Shown here one piece after another: positions 26,873 through 36,180 of a stretch of 64,000 nt of DNA. The stretch's first letter is position 1; the number at the start of each line of letters is the position of its first letter. A program made the position numbers and the translations under genes. Below the pieces are notes generated by a model, which was not told the DNA's origin, did not search any database, and saw only the letters and a program-made list of their open reading frames with translations. Source of the DNA: Janthinobacterium sp. 344 (GTDB lineage: Bacteria > Pseudomonadota > Gammaproteobacteria > Burkholderiales > Burkholderiaceae_D); NCBI RefSeq assembly GCF_900112025.1, contig NZ_FOKL01000004.1:197344-261343 (forward strand). The letters run 5' to 3'.

Positions 26873-29218
26873 TCAGAAGCACGATACCACGCCGCCCAGG
26901 CTTTCATAGCCGGTGACGGAAGGCGACCAGGCCGTGCCGTTCCACGCCTTGTGGAACAGGGCGCCATTCGTGCCCGTGACAAAGACGTCGAGGCGGTTGG
27001 CCGCCCACGCCGTGGCGCGCGGACGCGAAGTGCAGATGCCGCCCAGGCTTTCAAAGCCCGTCACCGATGGCGTCCAGGCCGAGCCATTCCACGCCTTGTG
27101 GTACAAGGCGCTGTCCGTGCCGATGACGAAGACGTCGAGCCGGTTGGCGGCCCACGAGACGGCTTCCACCTCGCCCACGCAGATGCCGCCCAGGCGCTCG
27201 AAACCGTCGACGGACGGGCCCCACTTCGCCCCATCCCACCACTTGTGGTACAGCGCGCCGTCGGTGCCCGTCACAAACACGTCGAGACGGTTCGGCCCCC
27301 ATGCCACCACTTTGGGCGACGAGGTGCAGATGCCGCCCAGCCGTTCATAGCCCGTCAGCGACGGTCCCCAGGCCGTGCCGTTCCACCATTTGTGGTACAG
27401 CGCATGGTCGGTACCGATGACGAAGACATCGAGCCGGTTCGGTCCCCACGCCACGGCTTCGGGCTGGCCCAGGCAAATGCCGCCCATGGCTTCATAGCCC
27501 GTCAAGGACGGCCCCCAGGCGGCGCCATTCCACCACTTGTGATACAGGGCGCGGTCCGTGCCGACGACAAACACGTCCAGCCGGTTCGGGCCCCAGGCCA
27601 CGGCGCGCGGATCGCCCACGCACAGGCCGCCCATGGCTTCATAGCCCGTCAGCGAGGGGCCCCAGGCCGTGCCATTCCACCACTTGTGGAACAAGCCGCT
27701 GTCCGTGCCCGTGACGAACACATCGAGCCGGTTCGGCGCCCACGACACCACTTGCGGCGCGCTGGTACAGATGCCGCCCTGTCCCTCATAGCCGGTGACG
27801 GACGGCGCCCAGGCCGTGCCATTCCAGGCCTTGTGGTACAGCGCGCGGTCGGTGCCCAGCACGAATACGTCGAGGCGGTTGGCGCCCCAGGCCACCACGG
27901 GCGAAGAACTCTGGCGCGGCGTGGCACCACCGCCGCCGCCACCCGTGCCGATGCTGGCGCGCGGGCCATCGAGGCAAGCCTGCATGCGCGCCACCTGCCC
28001 CGTGGTGAACATGAACATGGCGGGATCGTCCACGTAATCCATGTAGTTCATGAACATGTCGCCATTCGGCCCGTTGCTGCAGGAAACGTGCGGGAACGAT
28101 GGCGTGCCCGTATTCGGCCCGCCCTGGTTGGGCGTATCGGCCACGTTGTCCGTGCCCGAACAACCGGTGCCATCGTCGCCCCAGATATGGTTCAGGTTGA
28201 GCCAGTGCCCCACTTCGTGCGTGGCCGTGCGTCCCAGGTGGAACGGCGGCGCGGCCGTGCCGATGGTGCCGAAGGCCGATTGCAGGATCACCACGCCGTC
28301 GGTCGCGGCCGGGCCACCGGGAAACTGCGCGTAGCCGAGCAAGCCGCCACCCAGCTGGCAGACCCAGATATTCAGGTAGGTGTCGGCCGGCCAGGCATTC
28401 ATGCCGCCCGTCGCCTGCGATTTGACGGCGTCGTCGGCGCCAAACGAGGTCACCGTCGTCTGCCGCCGCTCGATGCCGCTGCTGGCCGCGCCATTCGGAT
28501 CGGTCGTGGCCAGCGCGAATTCCACGCGCGCATCGGCCGTCAGTGGCAGGAAGGGCGCCGGCGTGCTGCCCACATCGGCGTTCGTGCGCCGGTAATCGCG
28601 GTTGAGCACATCGATCTGGCTGGCGATCTGCGCATCCGAGATATTCTGCGCGGCCGTGTTCCACACCACGTGCACCACCACCGGTATCTGCGTCACGCCC
28701 GAGCGCCCGGCGATGCCGCCGTCGGCCTCGTACAGGCCGGCCAAGTTCTCGATCTCGTCGCGCACGCTCGCATAGGCGGGGTCTTCGCTCAGCAGGCGGC
28801 GATGCACGTCCATCGTCGCGCAGGTGCGCACTTGCGGCGTGCCGCCCCCCTGCCCGCCACCGCCAGCGCCGCCCATGCCGCCGCCACTGCCGCCACTTCC
28901 GCCACTTCCGCCGCGCTCGCCGTCGTGTTCCGTCCCCATGCCGCCGGCATGCGCGGGCATGTTACTGCTTCCCGCCATGCCCTGCGATGCCTGTTCCTGC
29001 GGCATGCCGCCGCCGGGCATGCCGCCTGCCGCCTCGCCGGCCGCCTGATCCGCGTACGACACGCCCGGACGCTGTCCGGGCATGGCATCGCCGCCATCCG
29101 TGGTACCGCCAACTGCCTGCATGTCGCCTTCAACCGGCATGGGCAGCATGGAAGACGTGGCGGGCATGCCCGCGGCGGAACCGGTGGCCGGTGTCTTTTT
29201 CGTTTTAGGGGTGCTCAT
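26873..29218 (-). CDS. M43-type (pappalysin-like) metalloprotease with seven-bladed lectin-like propeller
   Basis: This 781-aa multidomain protein has three parts. Residues 1-130 are a Gly/Met/Ala-rich low-complexity region with no signal peptide. Residues 131-425 form an M43B-like zinc protease with the site [11 protein letters not shown] (ligands His334, His338, His344; Glu335 catalytic) and the Met-turn NYMDY at 391-395. The family's paired cysteines are present. Residues 441-781 hold seven tandem repeats of about 49 residues, each with [19 protein letters not shown], like the DUF346 / PLL-type fucose-binding propellers of Photorhabdus. Seven repeats make a closed seven-bladed propeller. 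Start at 29218 follows AAGGAG. It probably acts on glycosylated targets; the export route is not evident. Confidence 0.88.
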   Translation of the reverse strand: MSTPKTKKTPATGSAAGMPATSSMLPMPVEGDMQAVGGTTDGGDAMPGQRPGVSYADQAAGEAAGGMPGGGMPQEQASQGMAGSSNMPAHAGGMGTEHDGERGGSGGSGGSGGGMGGAGGGGQGGGTPQVRTCATMDVHRRLLSEDPAYASVRDEIENLAGLYEADGGIAGRSGVTQIPVVVHVVWNTAAQNISDAQIASQIDVLNRDYRRTNADVGSTPAPFLPLTADARVEFALATTDPNGAASSGIERRQTTVTSFGADDAVKSQATGGMNAWPADTYLNIWVCQLGGGLLGYAQFPGGPAATDGVVILQSAFGTIGTAAPPFHLGRTATHEVGHWLNLNHIWGDDGTGCSGTDNVADTPNQGGPNTGTPSFPHVSCSNGPNGDMFMNYMDYVDDPAMFMFTTGQVARMQACLDGPRASIGTGGGGGGATPRQSSSPVVAWGANRLDVFVLGTDRALYHKAWNGTAWAPSVTGYEGQGGICTSAPQVVSWAPNRLDVFVTGTDSGLFHKWWNGTAWGPSLTGYEAMGGLCVGDPRAVAWGPNRLDVFVVGTDRALYHKWWNGAAWGPSLTGYEAMGGICLGQPEAVAWGPNRLDVFVIGTDHALYHKWWNGTAWGPSLTGYERLGGICTSSPKVVAWGPNRLDVFVTGTDGALYHKWWDGAKWGPSVDGFERLGGICVGEVEAVSWAANRLDVFVIGTDSALYHKAWNGSAWTPSVTGFESLGGICTSRPRATAWAANRLDVFVTGTNGALFHKAWNGTAWSPSVTGYESLGGVVSCF
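26876..27898 (-). repeat. Seven tandem repeats of about 147 bp encoding propeller blades
   Basis: The 3' part of the metalloprotease gene consists of seven consecutive in-frame repeats. Each encodes one blade with the core NRLDVFV, ALYHK and GGIC. The middle blades (second to fifth) are the most alike, as expected after recent internal duplication. Confidence 0.85.
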
Positions 29219-29322
29219 GATGTCTCCTTCGTCGATTTGCCAAGTCACTATGGCATGGCGAAAAGAGGAGCATTTGCGCCAGATCAAAACTGGCAAGCGA
29301 CACCCGTGAAAAGTGACCGACG

Positions 29323-29350
29323 AAAAAAAAGACAGCCGAAGCTGTCTTTT
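29323..29350 (-). terminator. Intrinsic terminator with UUCG tetraloop
   Basis: On the minus strand AAAAGACAGC, loop TTCG, GCTGTC and eight T. The C(UUCG)G loop is exceptionally stable. It terminates the Ala/Lys-rich protein gene (stop at 29383), and its A-run makes it usable on the plus strand too. Confidence 0.9.
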
Positions 29351-29382
29351 GGATTTGCGGGCCGCAGCCCGCAAACGTGGAA

Positions 29383-29859
29383 TTACTTGGCGGCGGCGGC
29401 CTTGACTTCAGCGTCGGCCTTGGCCTTGGCTTCTTCGGTCTTGGTGGCGGCGATGGCTTTGTCGGCGTTCGCTTCCACTTTTTCCTTGGCGACCTTGGCG
29501 TTGGCGTTCACGGCAGCCTTGTGCGCTTTCGCATCGGCCTTGGCAGCGGTTTTATCCGCCTTGGCTTCCGCTTTCATTTTGTCTTCCGGATCGGCGTCGG
29601 CCACTTTGTCGTGAGCCTTGGCCTTGGTCTTGTTGGCCTTGTGCTGGGCGTCGGCTTTCTTGTCGTCGGCTTTCATTTCTGCCTTGGCGACATTGGCGTC
29701 AGCCTTGGCATCGACTTTGGCTTCCTTGTTGACAGCCTTGTTGACGTCTTTTTGCGCGGAAGCCTGGGCTTTCACGACGGCTTCCGTCGCTGGTGCGGTT
29801 TGAGCGAAAGCGGCGGTAGCAAACAGGGTGGCGATCAGGGCGGCGAGTAATTTGTTCAT
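29383..29859 (-). CDS. Secreted Ala/Lys-rich low-complexity protein
   Basis: This 158-aa protein has a clear Sec signal peptide ([20 protein letters not shown]). The mature part is made almost entirely of Ala, Lys, Asp and Glu (for example [20 protein letters not shown]), predicted as one long charged helix. It resembles histone-H1-like or TolA-linker-like sequences, so any database family hit may be composition only. It may bind polyanions or span the periplasm; unproven. The start at 29859 is preferred over 29874 because GAAAGGTC lies at the right distance. It has its own terminator. Confidence 0.75.
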   Translation of the reverse strand: MNKLLAALIATLFATAAFAQTAPATEAVVKAQASAQKDVNKAVNKEAKVDAKADANVAKAEMKADDKKADAQHKANKTKAKAHDKVADADPEDKMKAEAKADKTAAKADAKAHKAAVNANAKVAKEKVEANADKAIAATKTEEAKAKADAEVKAAAAK

Positions 29860-29997
29860 GATGTGACCTTTCAATATGGATTCGAGTTATTTTTACTAAA
29901 GGCGGGCAAAATGTTCCAAATTTGCCAGGCATCGCGCTGTTGTTGTCAGCAACGCGATGGCATGACTTCATAGTAAAGATAAAGTGGAAACCACACA

Positions 29998-30013
29998 GTG
30001 CGTTAGCGCACTC
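29998..30013. other. Short hairpin between ackA and the Ala/Lys-rich gene
   Basis: AGTGCG and CGCACT pair around TTAG. It lies 60 bases beyond the ackA stop and may end or stabilise the long operon mRNA, but it lacks a T-run. Nothing else is recognised in 29860-30072. Confidence 0.3.
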
Positions 30014-30072
30014 AACGGGAAATATGTGCAATTCGGCAAATTTCCCCGCGAGCGCCTCAGCGTGTCTGGCCC

Positions 30073-31290
30073 TCATGCACTCACGGCCAGCGCCGCGTGG
30101 CGGGCCGCCACCCACTCCTCGTTGGCCGGCTCCACCCCCACCACGATGCGGCTGGCGGCGCTGGAAATGCGGCTGGCGTTGCGCGCATTCGCCTCGCCGT
30201 CGAGCACGGGGCCGATGAAGCCCAGTTCGGCGCAGATGCGCTGGCGCAGCTCCGCGCTGTGCTCGCCGATACCGGCCGTAAATACCAGCATGTCCAGCCC
30301 GCCCAGCACGGCCGTCAGCGCGCCGATCTCGCGCACGATGCGGCGGATATATAACGCCAGCGCGGCGCGGATGCGCTCACCCGTCGCATCCTGCCGGTCC
30401 TGCTGCGCCAGCAGGATGGGCGGATCGGCCGACACGCCCGAGACGCCCAGCAAGCCCGACTCGTGGTACAGCACGTGCGCCACTTTTTCCAGCGACAGCT
30501 TTTCGATTTCCATCAGGTAGATGACGGCGCCCGGGTCGAGCGAACCGCAGCGCGTGCCCATCATCAGGCCGTCGAGCGCGGAAAAGCCCATGGTGGTGGC
30601 CACGCTGTGCAGGTTCTCCATGGCGCACAGGCTGGCGCCGCTGCCCAGGTGGGCGACGATGACCTTGCCGCGCGCCACGGCGCCGAAGCGCCGCTCCAGC
30701 ACCAGCGACTGGTATTCATACGACAGGCCGTGGAAGCCATAGCGGCGCAAGCCCCGCTCCCACGCATCGTACGGCAGGGCCAGCATCTGCTCGACCTGCG
30801 GCACCGTGTGATGGAAGGCCGTGTCGAAGCAGGCCACCTGGGCGATATCGGGACGCGATTCCAGCAGCACCTCGATCGCCTCCAGCGCGAACGGCTGATG
30901 CAGCGGCGCCAGCGGCACGAAGCTTTTCAGGTCCGCCAATACGCTGAAATCGATGCGCACGGGGGCGAAATACTTGCTGCCGCCATGCACCACGCGGTGC
31001 GCCACGGCGCGCAGCGGACGGCCCGCCAGGCGTTCCACGACTTTCTCGCGGATGTGCGCCAGGGCCGCATGGTGCGGCTGCGCGGGGTCCAGCGGCAAGG
31101 CCTCTGCCGGCTGGCCGCCGGCGCGGTAGCTGGCGCTTTCGCGGCCGATGCCTTCGACCTTGCCGCTCCATTCGGCCTGCTGCGGCAGCACGCCGCCGGC
31201 CTGCTCGAACAGGGCGAACTTGATGCTGGAGGAACCGCAATTGAGCACCAGGATCAGGCTGCCATCGGCAAGTTGGACGGCGGCGTTCAT
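30073..31290 (-). CDS. ackA: Acetate kinase
   Basis: This 405-aa acetate/propionate kinase converts acyl-phosphate plus ADP to acid plus ATP. The ASKHA-fold motifs are present: LVLNCGSSSIKFALFE at the N-terminus, AHLGSGASLCA, LMMGTRCGSLDPG, and FTAGIGEHSAELR near the end. Start at 31290 overlaps the stop of the phosphotransacylase gene (ATGA), so the two enzymes that share acyl-phosphate are translationally coupled. It is the last gene of the FNR-box operon, where it would provide ATP without respiration. Confidence 0.94.
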   Translation of the reverse strand: MNAAVQLADGSLILVLNCGSSSIKFALFEQAGGVLPQQAEWSGKVEGIGRESASYRAGGQPAEALPLDPAQPHHAALAHIREKVVERLAGRPLRAVAHRVVHGGSKYFAPVRIDFSVLADLKSFVPLAPLHQPFALEAIEVLLESRPDIAQVACFDTAFHHTVPQVEQMLALPYDAWERGLRRYGFHGLSYEYQSLVLERRFGAVARGKVIVAHLGSGASLCAMENLHSVATTMGFSALDGLMMGTRCGSLDPGAVIYLMEIEKLSLEKVAHVLYHESGLLGVSGVSADPPILLAQQDRQDATGERIRAALALYIRRIVREIGALTAVLGGLDMLVFTAGIGEHSAELRQRICAELGFIGPVLDGEANARNASRISSAASRIVVGVEPANEEWVAARHAALAVSA

Positions 31291-32702
31291 GGCGGCGTGC
31301 TCCGGTAATGGTTGGCCAGCATCACGGCGATGGCGCACGAGGCGATGCGGCTGGCGCGCGAATCGGCGCGGCTGGTGAGGATGACGGGCACCTTCGCGCC
31401 CAGCACGATGCCGGCGCTGTCCGCGTCGCCCATGTATTCGAGCTGCTTGGCCAGCATATTGCCGCTTTCCAGGTCCGGCACCAGCAAAATGTCGGCGCGC
31501 CCCGCCACCTCGGAGACGATGCCCTTGACGGTGGCGGCGGCGATCGACACGGCATTATCAAAAGCCAGCGGGCCATCGAGGATGGCGCCCGTGATCTGGC
31601 CCCGGTCGGCCATCTTGCACAGCGCGGCCGCGTCCAGGGTCGCCGGCATGTCGGCATTCACCGTTTCCACGGCGGCCAGGATGGCCACGCGCGGCTGGGC
31701 CACGCCGATCACGTGCGCCAGGTCGATGGCGTTGCGCACGATGTCGGCCTTCATGGCCAGGTTCGGCGCGATATTGATGGCGGCGTCCGTGATGATGAAC
31801 GGACGCGGATACGCGGGTGTCTGCATCAGGAAGCAGTGGCTGATGCGGCGCTTGGTGCGCAGGCCGGCGCTGGCGGCCAGCACGGCCGACATCAGTTCAT
31901 CCGTGTGCAGGCTGCCTTTCATCAAGGCCTCCACTTCGCCCTGGCCCGCCAGTTCGGCGCCGCGCGCGGCCGCCGCATGGCTATGCTCGACGTCCTCGAT
32001 GGCGATGCCATCCAGGCTCAGGCCCGCTTCGGCCGCCACGGCTTCCAGGCGCGCGCGCGGCGCCACCAGCACGGGAATGATCAGGCCAGCCGCATAGGCG
32101 TCGAGCGCGCCCGACAGGCTCAGTTCATCGCAAGGGTGGACCACGGCCACCTTGATGGGACCCAAGGTGCGCGCATGCTCCAGCAGGCGGCGCGTGCCGT
32201 CGCCGTTATGCAGGCGCACTTCGGGCAGGGTGGCGCGCTGGCGTTCGATCTGCTCGGCCGGCGCGATCACCTGCGCCTCGCCGTCCAGCACCACGGCGCC
32301 ATGCTGGTTGACGCAGCGGCAGGCCAGGGTCACGTGGCGGCTGCGCGGCTCCAGCGCCGTCACGGTGACGCTGATGGCCAGGGTATCGCCCACGCGCACG
32401 GGCTGCAGGAAGCGCAGGGTCTGGCCCGTGTAAACGGTGCCCGCGCCGGGCAGGCGCGTGCCCAGCACGGCGGAAATCAGGGCCGCGCCCCACATGCCAT
32501 GCGCGATCACGCCCTGGTAGCGGCTGGAGGCGGCAAATTCCGCATCCAGGTGCTGCGGATTGTCGTCGCCCGACATCACCGCGAACAGGGCGATATCGTC
32601 CATGCTCAGGGTGCGCGTGATGCTGGCGGTATCGCCGATGGCGATCTGCTCGAAGGTGCGGTTGCGCACGATATTCAAATCATCGTCTTGGGTGGTGGTC
32701 AT
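31287..32702 (-). CDS. Bifunctional MaoC-like hydratase / phosphate acyltransferase
   Basis: This 471-aa fusion has an N-terminal MaoC-like hot-dog domain (about 14-140, with MSGDDNPQHLDAEFA and GVIAHGMWGAAL, the hydratase-2 Asp/His motif region). A phosphate acetyl/butyryltransferase domain follows (about 165-465, with HPCDELSLSGALDA, IITDAAINIAPN, VPDLESGNMLAKQLEY). It should move an acyl group from CoA to phosphate for acetate kinase encoded next. The same fusion beside DUF3141 and acetate kinase genes recurs in Proteobacteria. Acyl specificity is unknown; the hydratase domain hints at 3-hydroxyacyl or enoyl substrates. Confidence 0.92.
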   Translation of the reverse strand: MTTTQDDDLNIVRNRTFEQIAIGDTASITRTLSMDDIALFAVMSGDDNPQHLDAEFAASSRYQGVIAHGMWGAALISAVLGTRLPGAGTVYTGQTLRFLQPVRVGDTLAISVTVTALEPRSRHVTLACRCVNQHGAVVLDGEAQVIAPAEQIERQRATLPEVRLHNGDGTRRLLEHARTLGPIKVAVVHPCDELSLSGALDAYAAGLIIPVLVAPRARLEAVAAEAGLSLDGIAIEDVEHSHAAAARGAELAGQGEVEALMKGSLHTDELMSAVLAASAGLRTKRRISHCFLMQTPAYPRPFIITDAAINIAPNLAMKADIVRNAIDLAHVIGVAQPRVAILAAVETVNADMPATLDAAALCKMADRGQITGAILDGPLAFDNAVSIAAATVKGIVSEVAGRADILLVPDLESGNMLAKQLEYMGDADSAGIVLGAKVPVILTSRADSRASRIASCAIAVMLANHYRSTPP

Positions 32703-32711
32703 CTTGGCCTT

Positions 32712-35006
32712 CTAGGCAGTGGTTATGTTCTTGGCGGATGTGGCTGTGGGCTTCGCCGTCGCGACAGGTTCACGCTGCGCTTCTGCCACGGCGGGCGGCT
32801 GCACCTTGTCCTGCGTTTTGGCTTGCGCCCTGGCGGCGCGCTCGAAGACGCCCTGCATCTGCTGCAGGCTCGCTTCCTCGTCCGGCGTCGGCGCTTCGGG
32901 CACTTGCAGCACTTGCTGCAGCCAGTCGGCCAGCGCATGGATCGATTCCGGATCGGCGCGCGACAGCAAGGTCGGCAAGGCGGCGACGGCGGCGTCGAAA
33001 TCATGCATCATCAGGCGCGCCTGCTGGCGCACGATGTGGCGGAATTCCTCCATGCTGACATCCTGCCGGTACTGCGGCTTGATCAATTTGAGCGCCAGGT
33101 TGACCCGGCGCTCATCGGCGATCATGCGGAAGCGGTAGATATAGAACAGCGCGCGCACGGCCGCTTCCACCAGGCCGCCCCTTTCCATGTCTTCGTCCAT
33201 CTTGCGCGTTTCGCAGCGCACGTATTCGCAATGCTCGGGCGAGATGCCAGGATGCGGGCGCGGCGGCTTGGCGTCGCCGGGGCTTTGCCCCGTCAGGGCC
33301 TGCACCAGCGGCGAGCCGTACACCATGTCGAAGGTGGCTTCCTGCACGCTGTCGCGCCAGTCGCGCCAGCTGTTCAGGCCCGCCGTGATGGCGCCGGACA
33401 CCGCCTCCTGCATGGCCAGCAAAGGATTATCTGGCGCCACCGGCTGGCGCTGGGCGCGCACTTTTTCCGCCTCTTTCGCCACCAGCCTGGCCAGCGGATT
33501 ATGGTCGGTCCAGCGCTCGTACGACACGCGCAGCGGATGCGACAGCTGCAGCAAGCGCGCCGTCTGCGGCGTCACCATGGCGCGCACCCACGGCTGCGCG
33601 AAGGTGCGGTACAGCGCCAGGTTCACTTCGGAGACGCGCGCGGCGGCGGCGAACTTGCGGTCGTTTTCCACGCTCGGCTGCACGATGGCGCGCACGTCCT
33701 CGATGCCGCGGCGCTCCACCTGCAGCACATAGTCGCCGCTGGCCAGGTCGGCGTTCGGCGTGTCGGGCGTCTTGTCGACGATCAGCGCCTGGTAGATACC
33801 GGCCGGCAGCAGGTTGATCAGGTCGATATTGCTGGCGAATTTCTGGTGTTCCTTGCGCCCCACCTTGGCCGAAACGAAGATGCCCAGGTGGCCGATGCTG
33901 TCATGCACGGCATACACGATGGTCTGGTCGTGCATCAGCACATCGTTGTCGTCGCGGTACAGGTCCGTGATCCAGCCCAGCGCCTGCGGCGGCGGCGTGA
34001 TGTTGTCGCCGTTCGAGCAGAACACGACGATGGGCGAGCGGATATTGCGCAAGTCCAGGCGCACGCCGTCGGAGGTGATCAGTTCGGCCGTGGCGAGGCG
34101 GTTGCCGATGAACAGGTTGTCGACGATGTACTGCATCTCGACGTCGTTCAGGAAGACGTGGCCGCCCCAGTATTTTTCAAATTCCAGGTAGCGCGGCGCT
34201 TCCGTGTCGATGTTCGCGTACAGGTTGTACTGCTTGCTCCACAGGGTGTTGGCCGGGTTCAGGTTCTCGAAATTCTGCACCAGGCTGGCGCCGTCGAAAC
34301 GGCCGTTGCCCAGGTCGCCCGCCAGCGCCGTCGCCCAGCTGCCGCCCATCAGGCCGCCCGAATAGCGCATCGGATTGCGGCCATGCCAGCCGGCCCAGTA
34401 GGACACGGGCGCGCCGGCGACGATGATGGGGCCGAACAGGTCCGGGCGCATGGCGGCCGTCATGAGGATTTGCCAGCCGGCCTGGCAATTGCCGATGACG
34501 ACAGGCTTGCCTTCGCTGTGCGGATGCAGGGCGATGACCTTTTCCAGGAAGGCCGCCTCCGCATGCATCACGTCCTCCACCGTCTGCCCGGGCACGGGGT
34601 CGGGCAGGAAGCCGATGAAATAGCACGGGTGGCCGGCGCGCAGGGCCACGCCGATCTCGCTTTCCGCCTTGAAGCCGCCGATGCCGGGGCCGTGGCCGGC
34701 GCGCGGATCGACGACGACGAACGGCCGCCTGGTCGGATCGGGTTCCGGCGCGTCGGGCGTCAGGATGCGCGCCAGGCCGTAGTTGACGGGACGCGCCAGC
34801 TCCAGGCCGGACATCACCAGTTCGGCGGGAAAATCGAGCACGTTCGGCACTTCCTCGGCCAGGTGCTCCTGGTACTGGTTGCCGCGGCGGCGCATCACGT
34901 CCGCGTACAGCACGATGCGCTGCCAGGAGTCGCGCGCATAGTCGCCCAGCATGCCCAGCGGCGGCAGGCCGCCGGTGGAGAAAAATGGTGCAGCTTCGGT
35001 TGTCAT
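32712..35006 (-). CDS. DUF3141 alpha/beta-hydrolase, PhaC-like
   Basis: This 764-aa protein of the DUF3141 family has an alpha/beta-hydrolase core recalling polyhydroxyalkanoate synthase. The nucleophile region is VVIGNCQAGWQ, with Cys in the PhaC-like elbow, followed by SPIVVFCSNGDNITPP and VHDSIGHLGIFVSAKVG (candidate Asp and His). A helical C-terminal half of unknown function ends in a Pro/Ala/Lys-rich tail. The ATG at 35006 has AGGAT at good spacing; the upstream ATG at 35021 has none. It sits 9 bases before the MaoC-phosphotransacylase gene. A role in short 3-hydroxyacyl metabolism is inferred from neighbours. Confidence 0.88.
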   Translation of the reverse strand: MTTEAAPFFSTGGLPPLGMLGDYARDSWQRIVLYADVMRRRGNQYQEHLAEEVPNVLDFPAELVMSGLELARPVNYGLARILTPDAPEPDPTRRPFVVVDPRAGHGPGIGGFKAESEIGVALRAGHPCYFIGFLPDPVPGQTVEDVMHAEAAFLEKVIALHPHSEGKPVVIGNCQAGWQILMTAAMRPDLFGPIIVAGAPVSYWAGWHGRNPMRYSGGLMGGSWATALAGDLGNGRFDGASLVQNFENLNPANTLWSKQYNLYANIDTEAPRYLEFEKYWGGHVFLNDVEMQYIVDNLFIGNRLATAELITSDGVRLDLRNIRSPIVVFCSNGDNITPPPQALGWITDLYRDDNDVLMHDQTIVYAVHDSIGHLGIFVSAKVGRKEHQKFASNIDLINLLPAGIYQALIVDKTPDTPNADLASGDYVLQVERRGIEDVRAIVQPSVENDRKFAAAARVSEVNLALYRTFAQPWVRAMVTPQTARLLQLSHPLRVSYERWTDHNPLARLVAKEAEKVRAQRQPVAPDNPLLAMQEAVSGAITAGLNSWRDWRDSVQEATFDMVYGSPLVQALTGQSPGDAKPPRPHPGISPEHCEYVRCETRKMDEDMERGGLVEAAVRALFYIYRFRMIADERRVNLALKLIKPQYRQDVSMEEFRHIVRQQARLMMHDFDAAVAALPTLLSRADPESIHALADWLQQVLQVPEAPTPDEEASLQQMQGVFERAARAQAKTQDKVQPPAVAEAQREPVATAKPTATSAKNITTA

Positions 35007-35054
35007 GGCTATCCTTTTCATGCGTACAAGCGCCGGACCATTCCGGCGCGGGGT

Positions 35055-36179
35055 CTACGCCATCTGGCTGATGGTCTTGCGAAAACGGGCAAGGGCAAAC
35101 GTGAACAGGGCCGTGCCGATCGCCAGCAGGGCCAGGAAGGGCTTCCACACCACGTCGATACCGGCACCGCGGTAGAGAATCGCCTGGCTCAATTCGACGA
35201 AGTGCGTGGTGGGCGCGATCAGCATGATGTTCTGCACCAGCTGCGGCATGCTTTCGCGCGGCGTGCTGCCGCCCGAGAGCATCTGCAGCGGCAGCAGCAC
35301 GAGGATCAAGAGCATGCCGAACTGCGGCATGCTGCGCGCCACGGTGGCGAGAAAAATGCCCATCGAGGTGGTGGCAAACAGGTGCAGCGCCGCGCCGCAC
35401 AGGAACAGGGCGATGGAACCCTCGATGGGCACATGCAGCATGCCGCGCACCACCAGATTCAGCGACAGCGCGGCGGCCAGCAGCACCACCAGGCCCATCG
35501 ACCAGACCTTGCCCAGCATGATTTCGGCCGGCGTCACGGGCATCACCAGCAGATGCTCGATGGTGCCGTGTTCGCGCTCGCGGATCAGGGCCGCCCCCGT
35601 CAGGATGATCGACAGCATCGTCACCTGGTTGATGATTTCCATCAGCGAGCCAAACCAGGCCTGGCTCAGCGAAGGATTGAAGCGCGCGCGCATCACCAGT
35701 TCCACCGGCGAAGCCGTCGCGCCCCGGTAGCGCTTGGCGAATTCGGAGATTTCGCCGGCGACGATCTGCTGGATGTAGCCGCTGCCGCTGAAGGCCTGGC
35801 TCATGCGCGTGGCGTCCACGTTCAGCTGCAGCTCCGCCTGGCGCCCGCCCAGCACGTCGGCCTGCAGCTTGGGCGGGATCGTCAGCACGAAGGTGTACTG
35901 GCCCGCGTCGAGGCCCGCGTCGACCTGGCTCTGGTTGATCATGGCCGGCGGCGTGAACTGCGGCGGGAAGAAGGCCGAGGCGATGCCCCCGGACAGGGGC
36001 GAGCCATCCTCGTCGACGATGGCGATCGAGGCCATGTGCAGGGTTTCCGGCTTGGCCGTGGCGGCCACGTAGATGGCCAACGTGAAGGTGTAGAGGATCA
36101 GGATCAGCATCATCGGGTCGCGGATCAGGCTCCAGATTTCCTTCACGCCCAGGCGGTAGATGTTTTCAAGGTGTCGCAA
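35055..36179 (-). CDS. ABC-2 type permease, YhhJ-like
   Basis: This 374-aa ABC-2 permease has an N-terminal helix (MMLILILYTFTLAIYVAA), a long periplasmic domain and five C-terminal helices, with the coupling-region motif ALIREREHGTIEHLLVMPVTP. Its length equals E. coli YhhJ, and it follows rbbA by one base, as in the E. coli yhiI-rbbA-yhhJ cluster. Together with the RbbA membrane half it would form the transmembrane core of an efflux system. Confidence 0.9.
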   Translation of the reverse strand: MRHLENIYRLGVKEIWSLIRDPMMLILILYTFTLAIYVAATAKPETLHMASIAIVDEDGSPLSGGIASAFFPPQFTPPAMINQSQVDAGLDAGQYTFVLTIPPKLQADVLGGRQAELQLNVDATRMSQAFSGSGYIQQIVAGEISEFAKRYRGATASPVELVMRARFNPSLSQAWFGSLMEIINQVTMLSIILTGAALIREREHGTIEHLLVMPVTPAEIMLGKVWSMGLVVLLAAALSLNLVVRGMLHVPIEGSIALFLCGAALHLFATTSMGIFLATVARSMPQFGMLLILVLLPLQMLSGGSTPRESMPQLVQNIMLIAPTTHFVELSQAILYRGAGIDVVWKPFLALLAIGTALFTFALARFRKTISQMA

Positions 36180-36180
36180 A

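Noticed and set aside
26876..27898. CRISPR-like regular repeats
   Set aside because: The 147-bp periodicity is coding (propeller blades), with no short identical repeats and variable spacers.
26483..29614. A 1043-residue plus-strand open frame opposite the metalloprotease gene
   Set aside because: Its repeats simply mirror the antisense of the seven propeller blades.
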